NCBI RefSeq assembly: GCF_003148825.1
Contig: NZ_QGGZ01000003.1
Location: forward strand, 62,001-126,000
Direction of reading: 5' to 3'
Length of the DNA stretch: 64,000 bases
Source of the DNA: Streptomyces sp. CG 926
GTDB taxonomy: Bacteria; Actinomycetota; Actinomycetes; Streptomycetales; Streptomycetaceae
Below the pieces are notes generated by a model that saw nothing but the letters and a program-made list of their open reading frames with translations, was not told the DNA's origin and made no database searches. Numbering within the stretch: position 1 is the first letter of the stretch; the number at the start of each line of letters is the position of its first letter. Below are positions 27,667 to 35,909 of this stretch, piece by piece. The translations under genes were made by a program, and so were the position numbers.

Positions 27667-28182
27667 TCAGAGGTCCACGAAGGCGGTAAGGCTGCCGCCC
27701 AACTGCTCCCGCAGCCGGGCGAGCGCGCGCGAGGTCCGCGCACGGACCGCCGCCGAGCCGGCGTTCATCGCGTCGGCGGTCTCCTCGACGCTGCGGTCCT
27801 CCCAGTAGCGCAGCACCAGCACCGCCCGGTCCTTGGGCGACAGCCGCCCCAGGGCCTCCAGCAGCGTCGGCCGCGACGCCGGACCCCCGCTCCCGGGCGT
27901 CGGCGCGCCGACATCGGGGAACTCGCCGACCGGCCGCTCCCCCGCGGACCGACCGCGCCGGTGCGTGAGGAAGACCCGTACCAGCACGGTCTGCGCGTAC
28001 GCCGCCGGATTGTCGACACGGGAGATCCGGCCCCACCGCAGGTACATCCGCCCCAGGGTCTCCTGCACCAGGTCCTCCGCGAGCTGGGTGTCCCCGCCCA
28101 CGAGCAGGGCGGCCGACCGGTACAGATGGCCCGAGCGGCCCGCGGCGAACTCACGGAACCCGTCCTTGCGCGCCTGGCGCAT
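27667..28182 (-). CDS. SigE-family ECF sigma factor
   Basis: A 171-residue RNA polymerase sigma factor. Region 2 is GHLYRSAALLVGGDTQLAEDLVQETLGRMYLRW, region 4 is LLEALGRLSPKDRAVLVLRYWEDRSVEETADAMNAGSAAVRARTSRALARLREQL. The ATG at 28182 has a GGGGGAG site; a start at 28242 would add a basic non-conserved leader. It precedes a membrane protein gene, the normal arrangement for a sigma and its regulator. The autoregulated promoter is expected upstream at 28183-28284 but I cannot assign it. Confidence 0.9.
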   Translation of the reverse strand: MRQARKDGFREFAAGRSGHLYRSAALLVGGDTQLAEDLVQETLGRMYLRWGRISRVDNPAAYAQTVLVRVFLTHRRGRSAGERPVGEFPDVGAPTPGSGGPASRPTLLEALGRLSPKDRAVLVLRYWEDRSVEETADAMNAGSAAVRARTSRALARLREQLGGSLTAFVDL

Positions 28183-28284
28183 GTGCTCCCCCCTCACGTC
28201 CCTCTCACCCCTGTGACGCGCCGGCGGCGGAGAATGTTTCACCTCTCCGCCACCGATCCCGTGAGCGCTCCTGCCGCGGACCCG

Positions 28285-28791
28285 TCAGCCCAGGTCGTGG
28301 AAGTACACGTGGAACTCCTCGCGGACGAAGCCCTCGCTCTCGTACAGCCCCTGCGCGACGGTGTTGTCGTACGCCGTCTCCAACTGCACACCGGACACCC
28401 CGGCCTCGTGGGCCCGGCGCAGCACCTCGCGCAGCAGCGCCCGGCCGGCCCCGGTGCGGCGGCCGGCGGGAGCTACGTAGAGGTCGTTGAGGACCCAGGC
28501 GGTCTTCAGGGAGAGGGAGGAGAACCCGCGGTAGACCTGCGCGAAGCCGACCGTGCCGATCTCCGGGACATCGGCGAGCAGGACCAGCGACTCGTCCTTG
28601 GCGATCCGCTCCGCCAGGAAGGCCCGCGGGGCGTCCGGGTCCTCGATGTCCACCTCGTAGAAGTCGAGGTAGCCGCGGAACAGCGCGGCCGCCACGTCGA
28701 CGTCCGCCTCGCCGGCCGCGCGGACCGCGACCACCGATACGGAGTCCTCCGCCGGGGACCGGCCGTCCCGCTGTGCTGCCTGACCGTTCAT
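28285..28791 (-). CDS. GNAT family N-acetyltransferase
   Basis: A 168-residue acetyltransferase. The acetyl-CoA motif is VLNDLYVAPAGRRTGAGRALLREVLRRAHEAG, followed by VSGVQLETAYDNTVAQGLYESEGFVREEFHVYF. The central motif-A R/Q-x-x-G-x-G/A is RRTGAG. The ligand acetylated is unknown. It lies 102 bases upstream of the sigma gene on the same strand. Confidence 0.88.
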   Translation of the reverse strand: MNGQAAQRDGRSPAEDSVSVVAVRAAGEADVDVAAALFRGYLDFYEVDIEDPDAPRAFLAERIAKDESLVLLADVPEIGTVGFAQVYRGFSSLSLKTAWVLNDLYVAPAGRRTGAGRALLREVLRRAHEAGVSGVQLETAYDNTVAQGLYESEGFVREEFHVYFHDLG

Positions 28792-28930
28792 GTGCGTCTC
28801 CCTCAGGGGTGTTTCGCGCCGCGGACCATGATGGGTGGAGGGTGCCGAGCGGTCCGGGACCCCCGACGCCCTCGACCGCCTACGCTACGGCCGGAGTCGG
28901 CCAGGGCGAAGGACGGGACGGGACGCATGT

Positions 28931-28970
28931 AGCGGCGGGCCCCGGGACCGAAGTCCCGGGGCCCGCCGCT
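28931..28970. terminator. perfect 18-base hairpin with CGAA loop
   Basis: AGCGGCGGGCCCCGGGAC pairs without error with its complement around the tetraloop CGAA, 25 bases past the serine hydrolase stop. It is the strongest simple hairpin in the window. Confidence 0.85.
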
Positions 28971-28995
28971 CACATGTGGCTGTCGGAGGGTCCGC

Positions 28996-30234
28996 TCACG
29001 ACGCCGGCTGGGCGGGGAGCGTGTAGACCCGGTCGGGGGTCACGATCTTGGTGATCGCCTCGCCGAACAGGGTGCTGGGCTCCTGGCCCTGGGACCCGAT
29101 GTCCGTGTTGAGCAGCACGACCAACGTGGCCTTCGCCTCGGGCAGGTAGAGGACCAGCGATCCGTAGCCCGGCAGTGAGCCGTTGTGGCCGATCCAGCCC
29201 TGGACGTTGAAGATGCCGAGGCCGTAGCCCGTGCCCGGGAGCGCGTCGACCACGTCGAGACGCTGGGCCTGGGTGGCGGGGGTGAGCAGGGTGCCGGTCG
29301 CCAGGGTCTTCGCCCAGCTGCGCATGTCGGGGAGGTCGGAGATCATCGCGCCGGCCGCCCAGGCCCAGGAGGGGTCCCATTCGGTGGAGTTCTCGGTCTT
29401 TCCGGAGGCCGTCTGGTTCGTGTAGCCCTGGGCGTGCGGGCTGGGGAACTCCGAGCCCGTGGGGAACAGTGTGTGCTTCAGCCCGGCGGGCGTGACGACC
29501 TCCCGGTCGATGAACCGGTCGAGGGGGACGCCGCTGACCTTCTCCACCACCAGCCCGAGCAGGATCAGATTGGTGTTGCAGTAGTAGAACTGCGCGTTCG
29601 GCTCGAAGAGCACCGGGTGCTCGAAGGAGTAGGCCAGCAGCTCCTGCGGGGTGAAGCGCCGGTCGGGGTCGCTGGTCAGCGCCTTGTAGAAGTCCTCGTC
29701 CGCCGAGTAGTTGAACAGACCGCTGCGCATGCCGGCCAGCTCGCGCAGGGTGATCCGGTCGCCGTTGGGCACTTTGGAGATGTACTTGCCGATCGGGTCG
29801 TCCAGGGCGACCTTCCCCCGGTCCACCAGCTCCAGCAGGGCGGTCACGGTGAAGGTCTTGGTCACGCTGCCGATCCGCATGTTCAGGTTCGGGGTCATCG
29901 GCGTGCCCGTGGCCTTGTCGGCGACGCCGAAGGACCGTATGTACTCACCCTTGCCGGGAGCCGACACGGACACGATGACACCGGGGACCTTCGCCTCCGC
30001 GAGGACCTTCTTGATCGCGGTGTCCAACTGGCGGGTGACGGCGGGGGTCAGTTGCGCGAACTCGTCGGAGGCGGCGGGTGTCGGGGTCGGAGCCGGGACC
30101 GTCGAGGTCGGTACGGACGCCGTGGGCGCCGCCGCGTCCCAGGCGTACACCGCGCCCGCTCCCGCCCCTACGGGCCCCACCACGAGTCCGACCGCCGCCA
30201 CGGCCACGGCGGCACTGCGCCAACGTGTCGTCAT
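28996..30234 (-). CDS. secreted serine hydrolase (class C beta-lactamase/D-Ala-D-Ala carboxypeptidase fold)
   Basis: A 412-residue exported protein. A signal peptide (AAVAVAAVGLVVGPVGAGAGAVYAW) is followed by a proline/threonine linker and the catalytic domain: SxxK in IGSVTKTFTV, YxN as Tyr-Cys-Asn in QFYYCNTNLILLG, and HxG in WIGHNGSLPGY. These are the motifs of the beta-lactamase/esterase/R61 carboxypeptidase group. ATG 30234 has GAGGAGG upstream. Whether it acts on peptidoglycan, beta-lactams or esters cannot be told. Confidence 0.88.
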   Translation of the reverse strand: MTTRWRSAAVAVAAVGLVVGPVGAGAGAVYAWDAAAPTASVPTSTVPAPTPTPAASDEFAQLTPAVTRQLDTAIKKVLAEAKVPGVIVSVSAPGKGEYIRSFGVADKATGTPMTPNLNMRIGSVTKTFTVTALLELVDRGKVALDDPIGKYISKVPNGDRITLRELAGMRSGLFNYSADEDFYKALTSDPDRRFTPQELLAYSFEHPVLFEPNAQFYYCNTNLILLGLVVEKVSGVPLDRFIDREVVTPAGLKHTLFPTGSEFPSPHAQGYTNQTASGKTENSTEWDPSWAWAAGAMISDLPDMRSWAKTLATGTLLTPATQAQRLDVVDALPGTGYGLGIFNVQGWIGHNGSLPGYGSLVLYLPEAKATLVVLLNTDIGSQGQEPSTLFGEAITKIVTPDRVYTLPAQPAS

Positions 30235-30377
30235 GCCCGGCCTCCTCACCCACCGAGCCGAGAAACCTTCCCTCCACGCTAGACCTGCGCCATCGGGCGG
30301 GCGACCGGAGCCGGCGGCGAGGAATTTCGTCCAAAAATCTGTTCTAGAAATATCTCCGGATCGGCCAGAATTCCCCC

Positions 30378-32024
30378 ATGACCGGTCGTACCTCCGGCCC
30401 ACGGCCGGAACCCGACGAGCGGCGGACCGCCGGCTTCGGCCCGCCGCCCGCGCCGTTCGCCCCACCCACGCCACCCACGCCACCCACGCCACCCGCACCG
30501 CCCCTACCACCCACGCCACCGGGGCCGCCCCTACCGCCCACCGTGATCGCCGCGCCGTCCGGCGGGCGCCGTCGGCCGCGGCTGCCCCGGCCCGTGGCCG
30601 CCGCCGGCGCCGTCGCGGCGCTGCTCGCCGCCCTGCTCGGGATCGGCGGCGGCGCCTACCACCTCACGGTCCGTGGCGGGAGCGCGGAGCCCCTGGCCGG
30701 TCCCACCGGTTCGCCCTCGGTCGACCAGGGGGACGGCAAGGGCGACGGCAAGGGCGGTGGCGCGGGGCCCGCTGCCTACGACCCCAACGCCGGTATCCGG
30801 GCGGGCGAGGCCCGGATCTGGCTGCGCGACAACCAGGCCGAGGTGGCCGGATCGGGGACCACGCAGTACGGCCCGTGGCGGGTGGGCGACACCGTGGTCA
30901 GCGCGATCCAGAGCGGTTTCACCGCGTACGCGGTGACCGACGGCCAGGAGAAGTGGAAGCTTCCGGTCCAGACCCCGCTGTGCGGGATCCCACCGGCCCC
31001 GTCCGCGAACGGCAAGCTCGTCGTGGGGGTGAAGGAGAGCGCCTCGGAGAGCTCGCGCTGCACCCACCTCCAGCAGATCGACCTCACCACGGGGCGGGCG
31101 GGCTGGAAGGTTCCGCTGCCGCCGGAGAACGCGTACGACAGCACGGCCCAGTTCGAGCTGGTGATCAGCGGTGACACCGTGGTCGTCGTCCGGTCGGCCG
31201 TCATGAGCGGGTTCTCGGTCACCGACGGCCACAAGCTCTTCGGCACGTCGAGCCCGAACGGCTGCTACCCGTACGGCTTCGCCGGGGGCTCGCGGTTGAT
31301 CGCCATCCGCCAGTGCCCCGACCCGAAGGACGTCGTCGCACGCGGACAGGCGATGGTCGAGGAGCTGGATCCGGCCACGGGCGCCGCGCGGTGGAGCTAC
31401 AAGTACGCCCCGGACTGGACGGTCGGCCGGGTGCTGTCCCTCGACCCGCTGGTGATCACCGCCCACCACAAGGACAAGAAGACCTGGAACCTCACGGCGT
31501 TCGCCGCCGACGGCACGGTCCGCTCGCAGAGCGCCCCGGCCTTCGGGGTCAGCGGCCGGTGCAACGGCTTCGGCAACGCGACCGGTTTCCAGGAGTGCTA
31601 CGCCGTCGCGGCCGACGCCGACTCGATCTACATCGGGGCGGGCAAGCCCGGCACCACCCTCGACACCGACGCCACGAACCAGGTCGTCGCCGTCGACCTG
31701 AACACCGGCAAGGAGCGGTGGCGCACCGCCGAGCAGCCCAAGGGGCGCACCATGTGGCCGCTCGCGGTCGAGGAGGGCAAGGTCCTCACCTACGTCACCC
31801 CGGGCAGCGGCGAGGCGGGGGCGGTCGTCTCCCTCGCCGCTGCCGACGGGGCCTCGCGGCCCCTCCTGCAGAGCCCGGCGGCGGCCGCCGGACCCGAGGA
31901 CGTCTTCTACCCCCACGGCATCCGCATCGCGTGGGCGGGCGGGCGGTTGTTCCTGCTCAACGGCCGGGTCTACAGCCCGGAACCGCGCAAGGTGAGCCGC
32001 GCGATCCTGTCCTTCGGCAAGTAG
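30378..32024 (+). CDS. membrane-anchored PQQ-like beta-propeller protein
   Basis: A 548-residue protein. The cytoplasmic N-terminus is proline-rich with a nine-base DNA repeat coding (PTP)n (about residues 25-56). One membrane helix follows (about 72-95), then an extracytoplasmic seven- or eight-bladed propeller with quinoprotein-type repeats such as VTDGQEKWKLPVQTPL, TTGRAGWKVPLP and LNTGKERWRTAEQ. Four to six cysteines could form disulfides. There is no clear ribosome site before ATG 30378. It is divergent from the serine hydrolase and precedes another exported protein by 26 bases. Function unknown. Confidence 0.8.
   Translation: MTGRTSGPRPEPDERRTAGFGPPPAPFAPPTPPTPPTPPAPPLPPTPPGPPLPPTVIAAPSGGRRRPRLPRPVAAAGAVAALLAALLGIGGGAYHLTVRGGSAEPLAGPTGSPSVDQGDGKGDGKGGGAGPAAYDPNAGIRAGEARIWLRDNQAEVAGSGTTQYGPWRVGDTVVSAIQSGFTAYAVTDGQEKWKLPVQTPLCGIPPAPSANGKLVVGVKESASESSRCTHLQQIDLTTGRAGWKVPLPPENAYDSTAQFELVISGDTVVVVRSAVMSGFSVTDGHKLFGTSSPNGCYPYGFAGGSRLIAIRQCPDPKDVVARGQAMVEELDPATGAARWSYKYAPDWTVGRVLSLDPLVITAHHKDKKTWNLTAFAADGTVRSQSAPAFGVSGRCNGFGNATGFQECYAVAADADSIYIGAGKPGTTLDTDATNQVVAVDLNTGKERWRTAEQPKGRTMWPLAVEEGKVLTYVTPGSGEAGAVVSLAAADGASRPLLQSPAAAAGPEDVFYPHGIRIAWAGGRLFLLNGRVYSPEPRKVSRAILSFGK
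30464..30536 (+). repeat. nine-base tandem repeats coding a Pro-Thr-Pro tract
   Basis: Repeats of CACCCACGC and diverged copies (CCCACCGGGGC, CTACCGCC) code the proline-rich cytoplasmic linker of the propeller protein; copy number may vary between strains. Confidence 0.6.
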
Positions 32025-32050
32025 GGCAGGCAGGTACCAGGAGGGACACC

Positions 32051-32905
32051 GTGCAGAACCCGTACCAACAGCCGACCCACCCCGGCGGCCTGTACCCGCC
32101 GCCGCTCCAGGCGCCGCGGGAGCCCGACACCGTTGCCGGCGGGGGTCGGACCGGCAGAAGACGGCGCGTCGTCGGGATCTGCGCCCTGACCGCCCTGGCG
32201 GTCGTCGCCGCCGGGACCGGCGTCGCACTCGGCGTCCGCGAGAACCGGGCCCGCGCCTCGGCGGTGGCCGCGGCGTCGGCGGCGGACCCGACTAGGCCGC
32301 TCGTCGCAGGCTGGAAGACCGTGATCAACCCCACGCACGGCACCGCGTTCGACGTCCCGCCGGGGTGGGAGGTCCTCGAACCCCAGGTCTTCAGCGGCTA
32401 TGAGGACAGCAAGGACCGGGAGAAGGTCCTCATCGGGCACACGGCGCCCGCCTTCTACAAGTCCCGGTGGTGCACCGTCGACGGCGACGGCGACGGCTCG
32501 GTCTCGGACGTCCGGCTCGCCAACACCGGCACCAAGGGCGCCGGCGGCGCCAAGGACCCCGCCGACATCGCCGTGAAGGAGGCACCCACCTGGGTCTACG
32601 CCGCCTACACCCAGCCGGACAAGAGCGTGGTCACGTCCGACAAGCCGGTGGCGTTCACCACGAAGTCGGGGGTCAAGGGGAGTTACGTCAGGGCGCGCTC
32701 CTCGGGCGCCGCGCGGACCGACCCCTGCGCGGGCGACGGCCAGGCGATCGTCTTCGGCTTCCGCAACTCCCGGGGCGACCTCGTCTCCTGGGACTTCTAC
32801 GGCCGCACGGGGGTCCCGGGGGCCGTCGACGACGCCCTGATCATGCGCATCCTGAGCACGGTCCGCCTGGCGGGCGACCCGAAGGACCCCGGCCCCGGGC
32901 CGTGA
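32051..32905 (+). CDS. membrane-anchored exported protein, unknown function
   Basis: A 284-residue protein: a proline-rich cytoplasmic start (YQQPTHPGGLYPPPLQAPREP), a basic segment TGRRRRVVG, one membrane helix (about 42-60), then an extracytoplasmic domain with W-T-x-V-I-type starts (AGWKTVINPTHGTAFDVPPGWEVLEP) found in many Streptomyces lipoprotein-like proteins of unknown role. Two cysteines (SRWCTVD and DPCAGDG) may pair. GTG 32051 has a GGAGGGA site. It is 26 bases after the propeller gene, so the two are co-transcribed. Confidence 0.7.
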   Translation: MQNPYQQPTHPGGLYPPPLQAPREPDTVAGGGRTGRRRRVVGICALTALAVVAAGTGVALGVRENRARASAVAAASAADPTRPLVAGWKTVINPTHGTAFDVPPGWEVLEPQVFSGYEDSKDREKVLIGHTAPAFYKSRWCTVDGDGDGSVSDVRLANTGTKGAGGAKDPADIAVKEAPTWVYAAYTQPDKSVVTSDKPVAFTTKSGVKGSYVRARSSGAARTDPCAGDGQAIVFGFRNSRGDLVSWDFYGRTGVPGAVDDALIMRILSTVRLAGDPKDPGPGP

Positions 32906-32919
32906 TCGCCCGGGGCCGT

Positions 32920-32939
32920 CCGCCCGGCGTCCCGGGCGG
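32920..32939. terminator. short bidirectional hairpin
   Basis: CCGCCCGG and CCGGGCGG, perfect arms with loop CGTC, lie between the convergent 3' ends at 32905 and 32969. Confidence 0.6.
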
Positions 32940-32968
32940 CGGCTCCGGGCGGTCGTCCCGGCCCGGTC

Positions 32969-33946
32969 TCACCCCTTCAGGAGACGGGCCTCGGCCTCCT
33001 CGGTGAGGCCGTCCGCGAGGCTCAGCTCGGCCGGCGGGACCGACCGCTGCCAGTCCCAGGTGTCGGCGACCGTCTCGGACACCGGGCGGCAGACCAGGCC
33101 CGTGGCGTGGGCCCGGGAGACGTCACCGGCGTGGATCGCGGCGTGGAAGTCCGAGCCGGGCGGGGCCCAGACGGGGAGGTCGGTCCACGGGGAGACCTCG
33201 GCGGCGGCGATCGCCTCGGGGGAGGTCCAGCGCAGCTCGGCGGCGGCGCCCGTGACGCGTACGCAGAGGTCGAGGAGCTCACCGATGGTGGTGTGGCCCG
33301 GCTGCGAGACGAGGTTGTACGGGCCGTGCAGGGAGGACTCCAGCGCGTCCAGGAGCCAGGCCGCGAGGTCGCGTACGTCGACGTACTGGAGCGGGGTGTC
33401 CTGCGGACCGGGGGCCGGGACCTCTCCGCCCCGGGCGATGCGCGACAGCCACCACGGCAGGCGGCCCGCGTTCTCGCGCGGGCCCAGGATCAGGCCCGGC
33501 CGCACCAGCAGGGTGCGGGCCTCGCCGAACGCGCGCAGCACAGCCAGTTCCGACCCCCGCTTGTCGGCCGCGAAGTCGGTCGCCTCCGCGTCCGGATCGC
33601 CCTCGGCCAGGGGCCCGAACTCGTCCAGCCCCGCCGGCACCGGCCAGGCGTACACCGAGCGGCTGGAGACGAAGGCGTGGCGGCCGGTACGGCCCGCCAG
33701 CAGGTCGGCCGCGTCGCGGACCACGGTCGGGGCGCCCGACCAGGTGTCGACGACGGCGTCCCACTCCCCCGTCGCGAGGGCGGCCAGGCCGTCCGCGCGC
33801 GTGCGGTCGCCGTGGCGGACCCGTACGCCGGGCGGGGCCGGGTGCTCGCCCCGGTGGAAGACGGTCACGTCCCAGCCCCGGGCGACCGCGCCCTCGGCGA
33901 CGGCGCGCCCCGCGAAGTCCGTTCCGCCCAGCAGCAGCAGCCTCAT
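32969..33946 (-). CDS. NAD-dependent epimerase/reductase-like protein (extended SDR)
   Basis: A 325-residue Rossmann protein. The cofactor motif is LLLGGTDFAGRAVAEGAVARGW; the region VVDTWSGAPTVVRDAADLL and the second half (LVRPGLILGPRENAGR) match atypical extended SDRs. The usual catalytic YxxxK is not evident (the region reads SRSVYAWPVP without the lysine four residues on), so it may be non-catalytic or use another residue. It has its own strong ribosome site and a terminator separates it from the NRPS operon, so I treat it as outside the cluster. Confidence 0.75.
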   Translation of the reverse strand: MRLLLLGGTDFAGRAVAEGAVARGWDVTVFHRGEHPAPPGVRVRHGDRTRADGLAALATGEWDAVVDTWSGAPTVVRDAADLLAGRTGRHAFVSSRSVYAWPVPAGLDEFGPLAEGDPDAEATDFAADKRGSELAVLRAFGEARTLLVRPGLILGPRENAGRLPWWLSRIARGGEVPAPGPQDTPLQYVDVRDLAAWLLDALESSLHGPYNLVSQPGHTTIGELLDLCVRVTGAAAELRWTSPEAIAAAEVSPWTDLPVWAPPGSDFHAAIHAGDVSRAHATGLVCRPVSETVADTWDWQRSVPPAELSLADGLTEEAEARLLKG

Positions 33947-33993
33947 CCTGGTTCCTCTCCGTGGAGCCGAGTTCGTCCGTCGTGTCGTGCGGC

Positions 33994-34040
33994 GCGCGAA
34001 CGCCGCCGAGGGCCGTGGGGCCGCCGGCGGCGTTCGGCGC
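33994..34040 (-). terminator. strong hairpin ending the NRPS-PKS operon
   Basis: GAACGCCGCCG (33998-34008) and CGGCGGCGTTC (34025-34035) are perfect complements, extended by GCGC on each side across a single-base bulge. It begins 11 bases past the last cluster gene. Confidence 0.75.
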
Positions 34041-34050
34041 GGATCCCCGG

Positions 34051-35184
34051 TCAGCGGGCGGTGCGGTCCCGGTACGCCGCGAAGCGCTCGGCGATCTCCT
34101 GGGCGCGGCCCTCGGCCTCCGAGAGCTTCATCTCGGCGCAGTCGTAGCCGAGTTCCTCCTTCATGATCGCCATGGCGGAGGGCTCGAAGACGACGGTGCC
34201 GTCCGCGCGGATCTCGCTGATGCCGTCGTGCAGCTGCCCGGAGACGTTGATGGCGTGGGCCTCGTCCGCCGTCATGCCGTCGGGGAGCAGCGCGCGGAAC
34301 TTGCCGTTCTCGATCGCCACCGGGTAGCCGCCGAGCGCACCGTCCGCGCCGGGCGCGTGGACCACCGCGTCGCGTTCGTCGGCGAGCGGCTCCAGGACGC
34401 TGAGCGCGGAGGAGGCGGTCATCGTCTGGCCGGGCAGGCCGCCGGTGCGGCGGTACGCGCCGGGCAGGCGGTTCAGGAGCTCCGCGACGTCCAGCTCTCC
34501 GGTGACGTCACGCCCGTCGAGGCGGATGCCGAGGCCCATGCCGGCGGGGCCGCTGCTGCCGGTGCGGGACAGTCGGTGCGAGACGTAGTGGTGGGCCACC
34601 AGGCGGACCTCGACGTCGGCCGTGCTGCGGCCGAGCTCGTCGGCGGCCACCGCGGTGATGCCGGGGACGTTGTTGGCGACGTTGCCGATGCCGATGTGCG
34701 GGGAGAGGCCGACCGCGGTGAGCGCGGGGTGCACGGCGTCGGGGTAGGCGGCGTTGACGACCACGGCCTGGGTGCCGGAGAGACGGACGGCCTCCATGGC
34801 CTTCATCACCGGAACGAGGTGCATGGGCAGCCACGGGCCGTAGTTGGCGGCGTAGACCCGCTGGAAGGCGTCCTGCTGGAGGGTGGAGATGACCCACCAG
34901 GACTGGTAGCTGACGGCCAGGAAGATGATGTCGGGGTCGAAGGCGGATATCCGCTCGGCGGTGCGCGCCACGTCCGTGATGTCGGTCCGGGCGTGGCTGA
35001 CCTCGTTGGTCCAGCCGCGCTGGACGCTGCAGAAGCGCGTCAGGTTGGCGGCCTTCAGGACGGTCTCCTCGTCGCGGCCGACGAGCTGGACGTGGCGCGG
35101 GTTCGGGCTGTGCGCCAGCTCGTGGAAGACACGGCGGCCGATGTCGCCGGCACCCAGGACCATGATCTTGCGGGCGTTGTTCAT
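34051..35184 (-). CDS. NAD(P)-binding dehydrogenase-like protein of the cluster
   Basis: A 377-residue protein, last gene of the operon, whose ATG overlaps the HAD gene stop. A Rossmann motif GAGDIG lies at residues 11-16, followed by HVQLVGRDEETVLKAANL. Later segments VVVNAAYPDAVHPALTAVGL and VRLVAHHYVSHRL resemble lactate/malate- or saccharopine-dehydrogenase-like folds, with a possible active-site histidine pair, but I cannot name the family. In context it would reduce or oxidise an intermediate of the building block that the HAD and ATP-grasp enzymes handle. Assignment is low-resolution. Confidence 0.6.
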   Translation of the reverse strand: MNNARKIMVLGAGDIGRRVFHELAHSPNPRHVQLVGRDEETVLKAANLTRFCSVQRGWTNEVSHARTDITDVARTAERISAFDPDIIFLAVSYQSWWVISTLQQDAFQRVYAANYGPWLPMHLVPVMKAMEAVRLSGTQAVVVNAAYPDAVHPALTAVGLSPHIGIGNVANNVPGITAVAADELGRSTADVEVRLVAHHYVSHRLSRTGSSGPAGMGLGIRLDGRDVTGELDVAELLNRLPGAYRRTGGLPGQTMTASSALSVLEPLADERDAVVHAPGADGALGGYPVAIENGKFRALLPDGMTADEAHAINVSGQLHDGISEIRADGTVVFEPSAMAIMKEELGYDCAEMKLSEAEGRAQEIAERFAAYRDRTAR

Positions 35185-35909
35185 GAGGTACCTCCGAAGG
35201 GCGCGGCAGCGGCGAAGGGGGTGGCGGCGGGGGCCATCAGGTGGGCGTCGCGGACGAGTCGGGGCAGTGCGCGCATGGACGGGAAGGTGAGGGCGCCCTC
35301 CCGGTGGGGCGGGGTGGCCGGGTCGGCGGTGTACTGCAGGACCCGCATCCCGGCGGCCACGGCGGCGTCCACGCCGACCGGGCTGTCCTCGACCACGACG
35401 CACTCGTCGGGCGTGACGCCACACCTCTCGGCGGCCCAGCGGAACAGCCTCGGGTCGGGCTTCCACGCGTCGACGTCGTACGCGGAGAAGAGCCGGGCGC
35501 CGAAGTGGTGCAGGATCCCGGCCTTCTCCAGGCGGCTGCGCATGATGGCGAGCGGGCTGTTGGAGGCCACGCACATGCGCTCGCCCACGGCGGCGGTGAG
35601 CTGTTCGAGGGCGTACGCGACACCGTCGATGGGCTCGATCCGGTCGCCGATCAGCTCCTCGCACCGGGCGCGGGCGATCACCATGGCGTCCTGCGGCGGG
35701 GCGTTGCCCGACAGGTCCGCCATCAGGTCGAAGCACTCCTGCATCTTCTTGCCGGAGAACAGCTCGTCCCTCTGGTCCTTGTCCAGCCGCAGGCCCATCA
35801 TCTCGCCGACGTGCGCGATCCCGCCGTTCTCGGCGTCCTGCGTGTCCACGAGGACGCCGTCCAGGTCGAAGACGACGAACTCGTCGGCTCGTACGGGGAA
35901 CTCACTCAT
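35181..35909 (-). CDS. HAD-superfamily hydrolase (beta-phosphoglucomutase/phosphatase type)
   Basis: A 242-residue HAD IA protein. Motif I is FDLDGVLVDT (nucleophile Asp15, acid Asp17), motif II VASNSPLAIMRSRL, motif III lysine KPDPRLF, motif IV VVVEDSPVGVDAA. The cap domain lies between motifs I and II. It could remove a phosphate from a precursor activated upstream or reset a sugar phosphate. The ATG lies inside the ATP-grasp gene end (8-base overlap), and its stop overlaps the next start, so it is fully embedded in the operon. Confidence 0.85.
   Translation of the reverse strand: MSEFPVRADEFVVFDLDGVLVDTQDAENGGIAHVGEMMGLRLDKDQRDELFSGKKMQECFDLMADLSGNAPPQDAMVIARARCEELIGDRIEPIDGVAYALEQLTAAVGERMCVASNSPLAIMRSRLEKAGILHHFGARLFSAYDVDAWKPDPRLFRWAAERCGVTPDECVVVEDSPVGVDAAVAAGMRVLQYTADPATPPHREGALTFPSMRALPRLVRDAHLMAPAATPFAAAAPFGGTS

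Noticed and set aside
32969..33946. Epimerase-like gene as part of the NRPS operon
   Set aside because: A strong hairpin and a 104-base gap separate it, it has its own ribosome site, and relatives are common in Streptomyces outside clusters.
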